A DNA stretch of 64,000 nucleotides, taken from positions 1 through 64,000 of the forward strand of contig CANMQX010000004.1 in NCBI GenBank assembly GCA_947500135.1, given 5' to 3'. The translations under genes were made by a program, and so were the position numbers. The notes beneath the pieces were generated by a model, which was given only the letters and a program-made list of their open reading frames with translations, had not been told where the DNA came from and ran no database searches. Shown here piece by piece: positions 26,143 to 34,909 of the stretch (positions are counted from its first letter, which is position 1; each line of letters opens with the position of its first letter). This stretch comes from an uncultured Paracoccaceae bacterium. Lineage in GTDB: Bacteria; Pseudomonadota; Alphaproteobacteria; Rhodobacterales; Rhodobacteraceae.

Positions 26143-28065
26143 CTATTCGGTCGCGCTGTCGCTGTCGTCTTCGGTTTCTGGCGCGTCTTGTGGTGCAGTG
26201 TCTTCTAGCGCCTCTTCGGCCAGCGCGTCCAGCGTGCTGGTTTCTTCTGCAATTGGCTCTGGCACGATCAGGCTGAATTCGATCCGTCGGTTGGCCTCGC
26301 GCCCTTCCTCGGTATCATTATCCGCAATCGGGTCCGCCTCGCCATAGCCGATGGCCTTGAATGTCCCGACGGGCACACGCCGCGCGCGCAGGGCAGTCAG
26401 CACGGATTCAGCGCGTTGCTGTGACAGGTTCAGGTTCATTTCTTCGCGGCCCTGACTGTCAGTGTAACCTGCCACCCTGATCCGTAAATCGCCGCAGCGT
26501 TTGAGGATTTCGGCGATATCATCGACCACCGCCTGCGCGGATGCAGAGATATCAGCAGAACTGGGATCAAAGGTGATCTTGCGATTTTCTGTCACGATCT
26601 TGATCTGTTCAACGCATTCTTCAGGCGTCGGCAGACCCGCGATCGGGTCAAGCTGTTCGACATAGGTCACGTCGATTTCAAAGATGGCGCCTTGGCCCAG
26701 TTTATCGATCAGCAGCCGCGAAATCCGTGCTGATGCGTCCTGATTGCCCGTGTTCCCCCTGATCTGGATCTTTTCGGGTTCAACGACCACAGCGCCGTTT
26801 GAGAGTTCTGACAGCGCCTCGATCCCGGCAAGGACCCGGACGGACCAACCGGCGGGCAGCCCATCGGCAAGCCTTGTGCCCATGGTGATCCGTTCTTCGC
26901 TGAACTTGGCTGTGGCGTAGTTTTTGGCGACCGTGTTGGTCACGTCATCCGGTACGCGCCCGCGCAGTTGCACCTGGCCTTCGGGGCTGAGTGTGGCGGT
27001 GAATTGCGGAGGTCCTTCGGTAGATACCTCTTGCGCGACGGGCAATTCTGAGGAGAGCGCAAACGCCTCTGGCAGGGCGTTTTGAAGCTCGCCAACCACA
27101 TTATCAAACGTGCCTTGCCCGGTGCCAAGCGGTGCCACCAATGTGACGTCGGTATCCGAGACGGTTACGGTTCCGCCACCAAGTTCACCAATGGCGGAAA
27201 TCGACAGGCTGACCGCCTCTGCCCAGCTGCGCGATGGTGCGCCAAGGGCAAGGGTGCAATTGGCCCGGTCGCGAAACCCGGCCTCTGACGCGGCGGCGAG
27301 GATCATTTGCATCGCTTCTTCGGTATCGGCGGCGCAGGCGTCAAAATGCGGCCCTGCATCATCGATCACAAAGCGTGTCGTAAACGGTGAAATGACAGGT
27401 CGTGGCGCGCTGATATTAATCGCCCGCCGCACCCCTTCGGGTGGGTTACGTGCAAGCGCCGTTTCCAGTTGTCGTTTCTCTTCGGGGCTGTCTGATATCG
27501 CCTCGACCGCGACGCGTTGCGCATAGACCGAGATTTTGGATCTCGGCAACAGCTCCAGCGCGCGCAGTGAATAATTCAGTGCATTGTCCCATGTTTCGGG
27601 TACTGGATAGTCGCCCACCTCAAGCAGGTCGGTGACGGGCAGATCGTCGGCAATATCTGTGATCCGGTCCGCGAGCCTTTCACGGTCGGTCGTCGCGGGG
27701 ATCAGCCCGATCAGCGAAACCCCCCGATCATTGCGCAGGATTTCGATTGCAAATTCAGGTGGTGCCAGCACTTCCGAATCGGCGACTGACAAATTGTCGA
27801 TCACCCGGCTGGCATCCACCATTTCGCCTGCGGCAGAGATGGCGCGGAAACGAACAGCTTCGCTGGGCGCTTCACCTTCGAGGATCACCTGCAACCCGTC
27901 GCCCAGCACGGATGCCCATTCATACCCCTGATCTACAAGGGTTTCCTGCACGGCAATCACGGACCGTTCTTCGACCACGGTCACGGTTGTCCGTGCCGCA
28001 GCAAGCGATCCGCCAGCGGCGATGCCAAAGGCCACGAGGCGTATGAGAAGGGCAGAAAGGCGCAT
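26143..28065 (-). CDS. OmpA-family protein with BON-like repeats
   Basis: About 640 residues. A signal peptide (MRLSALLIRLVAFGIAAGGSLAAA) is followed by several repeating alpha/beta modules (about 25-480) that look like BON-type repeats (GLQVILEGEAPSEAVRF, GVSLIGLIPATTDRERL, GQVQLRGRVPDD). The OmpA/MotB peptidoglycan-binding domain is at about 500-605 (ITFDPSSADIS, RIRVAGYTDSQGREEMNLNLS, IGYGEADPIADN, NRRIEF). The tail is acidic. It is probably an outer-envelope or periplasmic protein tied to peptidoglycan. I use ATG 28065, not the open start at 28119. Confidence 0.8.
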   Translation of the reverse strand: MRLSALLIRLVAFGIAAGGSLAAARTTVTVVEERSVIAVQETLVDQGYEWASVLGDGLQVILEGEAPSEAVRFRAISAAGEMVDASRVIDNLSVADSEVLAPPEFAIEILRNDRGVSLIGLIPATTDRERLADRITDIADDLPVTDLLEVGDYPVPETWDNALNYSLRALELLPRSKISVYAQRVAVEAISDSPEEKRQLETALARNPPEGVRRAINISAPRPVISPFTTRFVIDDAGPHFDACAADTEEAMQMILAAASEAGFRDRANCTLALGAPSRSWAEAVSLSISAIGELGGGTVTVSDTDVTLVAPLGTGQGTFDNVVGELQNALPEAFALSSELPVAQEVSTEGPPQFTATLSPEGQVQLRGRVPDDVTNTVAKNYATAKFSEERITMGTRLADGLPAGWSVRVLAGIEALSELSNGAVVVEPEKIQIRGNTGNQDASARISRLLIDKLGQGAIFEIDVTYVEQLDPIAGLPTPEECVEQIKIVTENRKITFDPSSADISASAQAVVDDIAEILKRCGDLRIRVAGYTDSQGREEMNLNLSQQRAESVLTALRARRVPVGTFKAIGYGEADPIADNDTEEGREANRRIEFSLIVPEPIAEETSTLDALAEEALEDTAPQDAPETEDDSDSATE

Positions 28066-28119
28066 CAAGTTCCGTCCATTAGCTGCCGCCTGCATAGGCT
28101 GCTGTTTGGCGGGGTTCAA

Positions 28120-29085
28120 TCATACCAGATAGGCAATGGCAAAAAACGGCAGGGGCAGGGCCCCGGCGTTTCGGTTTGACTGAAACAGCTTGAGCAACAA
28201 TGCGTTGTCCGTGGCATCGAACCGCGACAATTGCCAGGTCATGTGCCAGCCCATCGCCCAAGGTCCGCCAAGTGCGATGACCAGTGACAGGATCGACCTG
28301 TCATGGCAGGCCAGCACCACACCGGCCCCGATCAGGATCACGCTGATTGTCAGGAACATCCGCAACCATTTGCGCGAGTCCTCTCCGAACAGCCGGGCCG
28401 TGGATTTCACGCCGATCAGTGCGTCATCTTCGGCGTCCTGATGCGCATAGATCGTGTCGTAGAACAGGGTCCACGCTATCCCCCCAAGATAGAGCAGCAG
28501 CGGTGCCGGTCCGACCCCGTTGGTATGCGCCGCCCAGGCCAGAAGGGCGCCCCAATTAAATGCCAACCCCAGAAAGACCTGCGGCCACCATGTGAACCGT
28601 TTTGCAAAAGGATAGATCGCCACCGGTGCCAGTGCGATGATCCCCAGCCAGATCGCGGTTTGATAAAAGGAAATCAGGATAAAGAATGCCAGCACCGCCT
28701 GCGCGACCATCCAGATCACAGCACCGCCCACGGTCACTTGCCCCGATGGGATCGGCCGCGACCGCGTTCGTTCCACTGACCCGTCGATATGCCGGTCGGT
28801 GATGTCATTCCATGTGCATCCCGCCCCCCGCATCAAAAACGCCCCGATGGCGCATCCGCAGATCGTCCATAAATCATGCTGGCTGCTGGAGTTGGTCGCC
28901 AGAATGGCCAGCCCCAGCCCCCATAGGCAGGGCAGGTAAAGCAGCCAGGTTCCGATGGGCCGGTCCGCCCGGCTAAGCCGCAGATAAGGCCGTGTAAAAG
29001 CGGGCGCAAACCTGTCCACCCAGTTTCCTTTGACCGCGTCTGCGACCTGGCCTGTTGGCTCTGGTGTCTGGGGTGTGTCGGTCAT
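28120..29085 (-). CDS. ubiA: 4-hydroxybenzoate polyprenyltransferase
   Basis: 321 residues with about eight membrane helices. The two Mg-prenyl-diphosphate motifs are NDITDRHID (N-x3-D-x3-D) and DTIYAHQDAEDD. It attaches the polyprenyl tail to 4-hydroxybenzoate in ubiquinone synthesis at the inner membrane. ATG 29085 directly abuts an ATG on the other strand (CATATG) that opens the rsmE frame, leaving no separate promoter region between the two divergent genes. Confidence 0.93.
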   Translation of the reverse strand: MTDTPQTPEPTGQVADAVKGNWVDRFAPAFTRPYLRLSRADRPIGTWLLYLPCLWGLGLAILATNSSSQHDLWTICGCAIGAFLMRGAGCTWNDITDRHIDGSVERTRSRPIPSGQVTVGGAVIWMVAQAVLAFFILISFYQTAIWLGIIALAPVAIYPFAKRFTWWPQVFLGLAFNWGALLAWAAHTNGVGPAPLLLYLGGIAWTLFYDTIYAHQDAEDDALIGVKSTARLFGEDSRKWLRMFLTISVILIGAGVVLACHDRSILSLVIALGGPWAMGWHMTWQLSRFDATDNALLLKLFQSNRNAGALPLPFFAIAYLV

Positions 29086-29097
29086 ATGGTCCGCCTC

Positions 29098-29820
29098 ATG
29101 GCAAGCAAAGTGCGTCTTTTTGTAGATCAGCCTTTGGGTAAAGGGCAATCAGTTCTGCTGAACCGAGAGCAGGCGCATTACCTGTTTGGTGTCATGCGCC
29201 TGACCCTGGGCGCTGTTTTATCCTTGATTAACGGCAATGACGGCGAATGGGATGCCGAAATTGTGAAGACCGGCAAGAAGGCCGGTGTGCTGATCTGCCG
29301 CGCGCAGACCCGCCCGTTGCAGATGCCCCCTGACTTATGGCTGCTCTTTGCCCCTATTCGCAAGGAACGCACCGCATTCATTGTTGAAAAAGCGGTTGAG
29401 ATGGGGACGGCCCGGATTTGCCCTGTGCAGACTGCCTATACCCAGAACGCTGACCGGTTGCGCGTCGATAAACTGCGTGCTCATGCCGTTGAGGCCGCTG
29501 AACAATGCGGCGGTACGTTTGTGCCCCCCTTGGATGATCTGGCCAAACTGGACCGCGTTGTGGCCGATTGGCCAGCGGATCGCCAACTGATGTTTTGTGA
29601 TGAGGCTTTGCTGGGCGCACCCTTGACCTTACCCGCTCTGCCCGGCCCATGGGCGGTACTGATAGGCCCCGAAGGTGGGTTTTCAGATGCTGAAAGGGCG
29701 CAGCTGCGCGCCTTGCCCTTTGCACATCCTGTCAGCCTTGGTCCGCGCATCCTGCGCGCTGATACAGCCGCCGTCGCCGCCTTGACCCTATGGCAGCAGG
29801 CGTTGGGGGATTGGGCATGA
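29098..29820 (+). CDS. rsmE: 16S rRNA m3U1498 methyltransferase
   Basis: About 240 residues. The start MASKVRLFVDQPLGKGQSVLL with REQAHYLFGVMR matches the remembered N-terminus of RsmE; the knotted SPOUT domain has LIGPEGGFSDAE and LGPRILRADTAAVAAL near the C-terminus. It methylates U1498 of 16S rRNA using SAM. I prefer ATG 29098; an ATG at 29086 would add four residues and would abut the ubiA start. Its stop overlaps the first GNAT gene (ATGA). Confidence 0.92.
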   Translation: MASKVRLFVDQPLGKGQSVLLNREQAHYLFGVMRLTLGAVLSLINGNDGEWDAEIVKTGKKAGVLICRAQTRPLQMPPDLWLLFAPIRKERTAFIVEKAVEMGTARICPVQTAYTQNADRLRVDKLRAHAVEAAEQCGGTFVPPLDDLAKLDRVVADWPADRQLMFCDEALLGAPLTLPALPGPWAVLIGPEGGFSDAERAQLRALPFAHPVSLGPRILRADTAAVAALTLWQQALGDWA

Positions 29821-30659
29821 TCCACGCCACTGCGGCTGACCGCCCAAGGATCGAGGCGTTTCTGGCCCAGCATGCCGAACGGGCGATGTTCCCGCTCAGC
29901 AATTTGCGCCGTCATGGCATGGATGGTGGTCATGAATACGCGGTGCAGTTCTGGTACGCGGAAGCCAGTGATCAGATCACCGATGTGATGACGCTGACCG
30001 ATGGGGGCATGGCATTGCCTTTCCTGCCATCCGGTGATTTTGCTGCTGCGGTTGATGTGATCACAGGCCGTTCGTTGACCGGTATGGCCGGGCCACTTGC
30101 CGATGTGCGCGGGGTTGAAAGGTTGGGATACGCAACCTGCCCGCGCAGTTTTGATCACAATGAACCGCATTTCCTTCTGCATCTGTCCGATTTGGTGATC
30201 CCTGCGGGTGTTGGCGTTTTACGACCTTTGGCGGATGCGTCGCCTGATGTCATCAAAGGCTGGATTACCGATTATGACACCAACACGTTGAATGCGCCCC
30301 TGGAACGCGCGGTGATCGAGGCAGAGCGCGCTTATGGTCATTACCTGTCCAGCGGCAGCCACAAGGTGCTTATGGATGGTGATACCCCACTGTCGATGAC
30401 CGGGTTTAATGCCCAAATGCCCGATATCGTTCAGCTGGGCGGTGTTTATACCCCGCAAGAGCTGCGCGGGCGGGGCTTTGCCCGTCGTGCGGTTGCCCTG
30501 CATCTGGCAGAGGTTGCCGCCCTTGGCGTCACTCGTGCCACCCTGTTTTCGGCCAGCGACATGGCCGCCCGCGCCTATCGCGCCGTTGGATTTGAACGCA
30601 TTGGTGAATGGTCACTGATCCTGTTTGACGGCCCCCAGCAGCGCCACCACCCGTCATGA
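29817..30659 (+). CDS. GNAT-family acetyltransferase, first of a tandem pair
   Basis: About 280 residues. The C-terminal GNAT domain (about 130-275) carries the acetyl-CoA loop ELRGRGFARRAVALHL and ends in MAARAYRAVGFERIGEWSLIL. The N-terminal 125 residues (RIEAFLAQHAERAMFPLSNLRRHG) form a second, degenerate GNAT-like half. The substrate is unknown. It is clearly paralogous to the next gene and overlaps rsmE and that gene by four bases each. Confidence 0.82.
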   Translation: MIHATAADRPRIEAFLAQHAERAMFPLSNLRRHGMDGGHEYAVQFWYAEASDQITDVMTLTDGGMALPFLPSGDFAAAVDVITGRSLTGMAGPLADVRGVERLGYATCPRSFDHNEPHFLLHLSDLVIPAGVGVLRPLADASPDVIKGWITDYDTNTLNAPLERAVIEAERAYGHYLSSGSHKVLMDGDTPLSMTGFNAQMPDIVQLGGVYTPQELRGRGFARRAVALHLAEVAALGVTRATLFSASDMAARAYRAVGFERIGEWSLILFDGPQQRHHPS

Positions 30660-31495
30660 TCCGGGCCACCAAAGCCGACCGCCCGGCGATCGAGGCGTTT
30701 TTGCGCGCCCATATCGCCACGTCGATGTTTCCCCTGACCAACCTGATCAATCACGGCATGGATGGGGGCCATCCGCGTGCTGTGCATTTCTGGGTGCGCT
30801 GGCAGGCTGGGCAGATCACCGATCTTGTGACCGTCACCGAAGAGGGCATGTTGTTTCCGCAATGCCCGACCGGCCTGTGGGGTGACGTGGCTGTTGTGTT
30901 GGCGGATCAGGGCGTAAAGGGTATGTTGGGCGAGGCCGGGCAGGTGGCCGCCTTGCGGGCCGCACTGGGCGTTGTTGCGCCAGCGCCACTGGACACCGCA
31001 GAGCCGCTTTATGAACTGCCACTGGCGGATTTGCAGATGCCCCAGACGGATGGTTTTGTCCTGCGCCCGTTGGCAGAGGCCCCGCGCACGCTGATGGAAG
31101 AGTGGCGCGCCGCCTATTGTGTTGAGTCGCTTGCGGTCCCAAATGATGGTGCAATGGAACAGGCTACCAAAGATATCAGCACCTATCTGGAACAGGACAG
31201 TCACCGTGTGTTGTTGCGTGATGGGGTTCCGGTTGTGATGACTGGTTTTAATGCGGCCCTGCCGGAAGTTGTGCAAATCGGCGGCGTCTACACCCCGCCC
31301 GCGTTACGCAGTCATGGCTATGCCCGCACCGCGCTCGCCCTGCATCTGGTCGAGGCGCAAGCGCGCGGCGTTGCCAAAGCGGTGTTGTTTGCCGCCAACC
31401 CGGCCGCATCGCGCGCCTATGAGGCGTTGGGCTTTCGCCAGATCGGCGCATATTCGATTGTTGCTTATGATGATCCGCAGGTGATCCGTGGCTGA
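30656..31495 (+). CDS. GNAT-family acetyltransferase, second of a tandem pair
   Basis: 279 residues, with the same layout as the preceding gene. Shared blocks: MI-AT-ADRP-IEAFL, MFPL-NL--HGMDGGH, MTGFNA-(M/L)P, GGVYTP-LR, and AYEALGFRQIG. The acetyl-CoA loop is ALRSHGYARTALALHL. The two copies are much alike along their whole length, so this is a local duplication followed by divergence. Its stop overlaps the next gene. Confidence 0.82.
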   Translation: MIRATKADRPAIEAFLRAHIATSMFPLTNLINHGMDGGHPRAVHFWVRWQAGQITDLVTVTEEGMLFPQCPTGLWGDVAVVLADQGVKGMLGEAGQVAALRAALGVVAPAPLDTAEPLYELPLADLQMPQTDGFVLRPLAEAPRTLMEEWRAAYCVESLAVPNDGAMEQATKDISTYLEQDSHRVLLRDGVPVVMTGFNAALPEVVQIGGVYTPPALRSHGYARTALALHLVEAQARGVAKAVLFAANPAASRAYEALGFRQIGAYSIVAYDDPQVIRG

Positions 31496-32006
31496 GTTTC
31501 TGCGCCCCGAAATCCGCCAGTTCCTGTTGCGCTGGCGCGAGGTGTTGCTGGCTGCTGTTGTCGGTCTGCTGGGGGTCTGGTGGGTGTTGACCGGGCTTGG
31601 CATCAATTTCTGGCTGGGCGTTGTGATGATTGCCGTGGCTGGTGGTTGGGGTTTCGCCGCCGTGCAGCGCGTGCGCTTTGCCCAAGGCGGCGACGGCCCT
31701 GGTGTTGTGCAGGTGCGCGAACGGCGCTTGGGTTATTTTGGCCCCTTGGACGGCGGTGTCATGGATATTGCCGATATGAACCGGCTGGAACTGGACCCCG
31801 CCACATATCCCACCCCCAGTTGGATCCTGACCGGCATGGGCGGCCAGCGTGTGGCTATTCCGATCAACGCTGTTGGGTCGGATGATTTATTCGATGTCTT
31901 TGCCGCATTGCCGGGGATTGAAACCTCTGCGGTATTGGATGTGCTGTCACACACACCAGATGCGCGCGTAACAATATGGTCCCGGACCCGCCCGCTCTTG
32001 CATTGA
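31488..32006 (+). CDS. membrane protein of unknown function
   Basis: 172 residues with a GTG start overlapping the GNAT stop by eight bases. Two membrane helices lie near the N-terminus (REVLLAAVVGLLGVWWVL and FWLGVVMIAVAGGWGFAAV). The soluble C-terminal part (about 65-172) is beta-rich (VVQVRERRLGYFGPLDGG... NRLELDP) and may face the cytoplasm. I cannot name the family. It is the last gene of the rsmE-GNAT-GNAT operon. Confidence 0.65.
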   Translation: MAEFLRPEIRQFLLRWREVLLAAVVGLLGVWWVLTGLGINFWLGVVMIAVAGGWGFAAVQRVRFAQGGDGPGVVQVRERRLGYFGPLDGGVMDIADMNRLELDPATYPTPSWILTGMGGQRVAIPINAVGSDDLFDVFAALPGIETSAVLDVLSHTPDARVTIWSRTRPLLH

Positions 32007-32066
32007 CACCGGGTTTGGTTCACGTCACCGATAAAGACCTTGTTGTCGCGAAACGGAGCATCGCCC

Positions 32067-33437
32067 ATGTCTGTCCCTCAATCCGGCGGTGGCCTGATCG
32101 AAAACCACGCACAATTGGCGGAATTTCTGGCCAAGGGCTGCAAGCCGCGTGATCAATGGCGCATCGGCACAGAGCATGAAAAATTCGGCTATTGTCAGGA
32201 TAGCCTGCTGCCCTTGCCTTATGAAGGTGACCGGTCAATCCGCGCTGTGCTGGAAGGATTGCAGCATCGGTTTCAGTGGGACCCGGTTTTTGAGGATGGC
32301 AAGATCATTGGTCTGACCAAGGATGGTGCCAATGTCAGTCTTGAACCGGGTGGCGCGTTAGAGCTGTCAGGCGCCCCGCTGGAAACCATTCACCAGACCT
32401 GTGATGAGGTGAATGTGCATCTGGCAGAGGTCAAGTCAGTCTCGGACGAGATCGGGGTCAAGTTCATCGGTTTGGGCGCTGCCCCCGAATGGACCCATGA
32501 CCAGATGCCCTTGATGCCCAAGGGCCGGTACAAACTGATGAACGACTATATGCAAAAGGTCGGCACACACGGCACCCAGATGATGCGCCGTACCTGCACC
32601 GTGCAGGTCAATCTGGACTTCGCATCTGAGGCCGACATGGTCCAGAAAATGCGCGTGGCCTTGGCGTTGCAGCCGGTGGCGACGGCCCTGTTCGCCAATT
32701 CACCGTTCTTTGAGGGCAAGCCCAATGGTCACAAATCCTGGCGCAGCCGGATCTGGCGCAGTCTGGATGATGACCGCACCGGCATGCTGCCCTTCGTGTT
32801 CGAAGATGGGATGGGCTTTGAACGCTGGGCCGAATGGGTCTTGGATGTGCCGATGTATTTTGTCTATCGCGATGGCAAATATATTGATGCGCTGGGCATG
32901 TCGTTCCGCGATTTCCTGAAAGGTGAACTGCCCGCCTTGCCCGGTGAAAAGCCGACCCTGTCCGATTGGGCGGATCATCTGACAACGGTGTTCCCCGAAG
33001 CGCGGGTCAAGCAATATATTGAGATGCGTGGCGCTGATGGGGGTCCTTGGCGCCGCCTGTGCGCCTTGCCAGCATTCTGGGTTGGGCTGATGTATGATCA
33101 GTCAGCCCTCGATGCAGCATGGGACCTATGCAAGGGCTGGTCTGCTGAACAGCGCGAGGCCTTGCGCGTGGGCGCGTCCGTTGATGGGTTGCAAGCGCAG
33201 GCGGGTGGCATCAACATGCATGATCTGGCCCGCGAGGTTGTCGCCATTTCCGAAGCTGGGCTGAAGTCCCGCGCGATGCCCGGTGCCGGTGGCATGGTTC
33301 CTGATGAGACCCATTTCCTGAATGCGTTGAAGGAAACTATTGAGACGGGCAAAACCCCGGCTGATGAGCTGCTGGATCATTACCACGGTGATTGGGATGG
33401 CGATCTGAAACGGATTTACGCGGAATATAGTTATTGA
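32067..33437 (+). CDS. gshA: glutamate-cysteine ligase, GCS2 (plant/alphaproteobacterial) type
   Basis: 456 residues. Family features: WRIGTEHEKFGY near residue 33, GANVSLEPGGALELSGAPLE, MMRRTCTVQVNLDF, SPFFEGKPNGHKSWRSRIW and MSFRDFLKGELP. It joins glutamate and cysteine, the first step of glutathione synthesis, in the cytoplasm. ATG 32067 has GGAG upstream. The gene agrees with the glutathione-dependent formaldehyde dehydrogenase fragment at the window's left edge. It stands alone and ends at a GC-rich hairpin. Confidence 0.93.
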   Translation: MSVPQSGGGLIENHAQLAEFLAKGCKPRDQWRIGTEHEKFGYCQDSLLPLPYEGDRSIRAVLEGLQHRFQWDPVFEDGKIIGLTKDGANVSLEPGGALELSGAPLETIHQTCDEVNVHLAEVKSVSDEIGVKFIGLGAAPEWTHDQMPLMPKGRYKLMNDYMQKVGTHGTQMMRRTCTVQVNLDFASEADMVQKMRVALALQPVATALFANSPFFEGKPNGHKSWRSRIWRSLDDDRTGMLPFVFEDGMGFERWAEWVLDVPMYFVYRDGKYIDALGMSFRDFLKGELPALPGEKPTLSDWADHLTTVFPEARVKQYIEMRGADGGPWRRLCALPAFWVGLMYDQSALDAAWDLCKGWSAEQREALRVGASVDGLQAQAGGINMHDLAREVVAISEAGLKSRAMPGAGGMVPDETHFLNALKETIETGKTPADELLDHYHGDWDGDLKRIYAEYSY

Positions 33438-33447
33438 TGTGTTGTAT

Positions 33448-33466
33448 CCCGGGGCATGGCCCCGGG
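33448..33466. terminator. GC-rich hairpin between gshA and a convergent gene
   Basis: CCCGGGGC, a 3-base loop ATG, then GCCCCGGG. It lies ten bases beyond the gshA stop and ten bases before the stop of the convergent membrane protein gene. The stem is very stable but has no U tract on either strand, so a termination role is likely but not certain. Confidence 0.5.
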
Positions 33467-33476
33467 GCGCGATGCT

Positions 33477-33821
33477 TTAGGCAGTGGCCTGCTGTTTGGC
33501 GGCTTGGGCCACCACGTCGCGCAGCGTTGCGATCGCGTGGCTGAACCCCAGACCAAGGCACAGGATCGACAGGCCAAGGGCGGCCATGATGCCTTCGGGG
33601 GCCAGGTCGGGCAGTGTGACGAACACCCCGGCTGCGATGATCAACACCCCGCCGCCACCGATAGCGACGAAGCCAGTGACGATTGTCAGCGACCCTGCGC
33701 GGGCGGCCCGGCCAGTGACAGGGCAGTCGGCCAGCGCTTCACCGATTTTGAAGATCATGAAGGACAGCGCGCCAAGCGCGCAGGCGGCAAGAATGAAGTA
33801 GATTGGAAAGATGAGTAACAT
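33477..33821 (-). CDS. small membrane protein in the GbsR-type operon
   Basis: About 114 residues with three or four membrane helices (LLIFPIYFILAACALGALSFMI, AGSLTIVTGFVAIGGGGVLIIAAGVFV, GIMAALGLSILCLGLGF). No family is recognised. The start at 33821 has AAAGGACG upstream. It follows another small membrane protein gene after 13 bases and belongs to the unit controlled by the GbsR-type regulator. Confidence 0.65.
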   Translation of the reverse strand: MLLIFPIYFILAACALGALSFMIFKIGEALADCPVTGRAARAGSLTIVTGFVAIGGGGVLIIAAGVFVTLPDLAPEGIMAALGLSILCLGLGFSHAIATLRDVVAQAAKQQATA

Positions 33822-33834
33822 CTGACGTCCTTTC

Positions 33835-34284
33835 CTAGGTTTGCAGAATACGAATGTTTGGGTGGAAGGCGGCGTAGAGCCAGCCGAAGGTTCCGGCGTA
33901 AAGCGGGGCAAAGATCATCCCGAACGCGCCGAAAAACATCGTGAAACTCTCAGCCTGATGGACGCCGGCAGTCGGAACAAGGACAACGCCACCACCGACA
34001 GCCATAATCGCATTCCCGGCGATCCCAAGCAGCGCATAGGCGCCGAAGCTTGGTTTGATCCGACCGACCGCCCAGAGCAGTATTGGCATGCCGATCACCA
34101 GATAGGGGATGGCGCCAAATGGCAGCGCGAAGAGCCCAATGACCGTCCAGAAACTGAGTGCGGTCACGGTGATCGGCGCCAAAATCAGGGCGAAGAAAAA
34201 GGCCGAGGGATTGACAGTGTAGCGTGGCTTTGGGCCGGTTTGCGGCGCTTTCTTCATTTTCGAAATTTTAGGTATTTCTGTCAT
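33835..34284 (-). CDS. membrane protein in the GbsR-type operon
   Basis: 149 residues with four predicted membrane helices, starting at AFFFALILAPITVTALSFW and including GIAGNAIMAVGGGVVLV and FGAFGMIFAPLYAGTFGWLY. I cannot assign a family. ATG 34284 follows ACGGAG. The start codon lies inside a TTTCTG-N6-CAGAAA dyad that also precedes the regulator gene, so expression is probably controlled by that regulator. Confidence 0.65.
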   Translation of the reverse strand: MTEIPKISKMKKAPQTGPKPRYTVNPSAFFFALILAPITVTALSFWTVIGLFALPFGAIPYLVIGMPILLWAVGRIKPSFGAYALLGIAGNAIMAVGGGVVLVPTAGVHQAESFTMFFGAFGMIFAPLYAGTFGWLYAAFHPNIRILQT

Positions 34285-34292
34285 TTCAGAAA
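34275..34292. promoter_or_regulatory. operator dyad TTTCTG-N6-CAGAAA at the start of the membrane protein gene
   Basis: TTTCTG TCATTT CAGAAA is a 6-base perfect inverted repeat with a 6-base spacer. It covers the start codon at 34284. The same dyad, with one spacer difference, occurs at 34851-34868 in front of the regulator gene. Two near-identical copies at the two start regions of one cluster make a shared operator likely. Confidence 0.7.
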
Positions 34293-34308
34293 CTCCGTAG
34301 TAAAAAAA

Positions 34309-34836
34309 TCAATCGGATTTGGGCAGGAACCGGGCGATCCGCCCGCCAAGTTTCAACGCGGCCATTTGGACACCGCGGGGCAGGCGGGCGATATCCATGT
34401 ACCATTTGTCGAACATCTGCATGGTCTCCAAAGTCTCGGTCATGCGCGCCTTGATATGCGGTGGTGTCTTGTCGTCCTTGGCCTCTTGTGCCACCCGTTC
34501 GAGCGCTGCGATGGTTGGTGCGAATTCGCGGCTGCGCCGCCCTTCGACCACCACATGGGCCAGTTCAAACATGTCCCGGATCGAATGGAACTTGTCCCGC
34601 CGGTCGCCAAGGTCGCGGCTGGTGCTGACCAGCTTCCAGCCTTGCAGTTCCTTCAACCCGGTTGAGACATTGGAGCGTGCGAGGTTCAACGCGTCGCAAA
34701 TCTCGTCCGCGGCCATGGGTTCGGGTGCCAGATGCAGCAGCGCGTGGATTTGTGCGACCGACCGGTTCACCCCCCATTTGGAGCCCATTTCACCCCAGTG
34801 CAGGATGAAGTCTTGCATGGCGGGGGTCAGGTGCAT
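34309..34836 (-). CDS. GbsR/MarR-family transcriptional regulator
   Basis: 175 residues. A winged helix lies at about 25-90 (VAQIHALLHLAPEPMAADEICDAL, ARSNVSTGLKELQGWKLV) with DRRDKFHSIRDMFEL after it, the pattern of GbsR-type repressors. The C-terminal half is helical and probably dimerises. It precedes two small membrane protein genes on the same strand and likely controls them and itself through the TTTCTG dyads. The inducer is unknown; the known GbsR responds to choline, but nothing here points to that. Confidence 0.85.
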   Translation of the reverse strand: MHLTPAMQDFILHWGEMGSKWGVNRSVAQIHALLHLAPEPMAADEICDALNLARSNVSTGLKELQGWKLVSTSRDLGDRRDKFHSIRDMFELAHVVVEGRRSREFAPTIAALERVAQEAKDDKTPPHIKARMTETLETMQMFDKWYMDIARLPRGVQMAALKLGGRIARFLPKSD

Positions 34837-34850
34837 GGCATATTCCTAAA

Positions 34851-34868
34851 TTTCTGTAATTTCAGAAA
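34851..34868. promoter_or_regulatory. operator dyad TTTCTG-N6-CAGAAA upstream of the GbsR-type gene
   Basis: TTTCTG TAATTT CAGAAA, ending 15 bases before the regulator start. It is the twin of the dyad at 34275 and fits autoregulation. The surrounding bases (34837-34909) are AT-rich and hold no gene. Confidence 0.7.
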
Positions 34869-34909
34869 TACCAGGATTAAATGATTTGTCAACTGGTTTC
34901 GTAGTCCGT

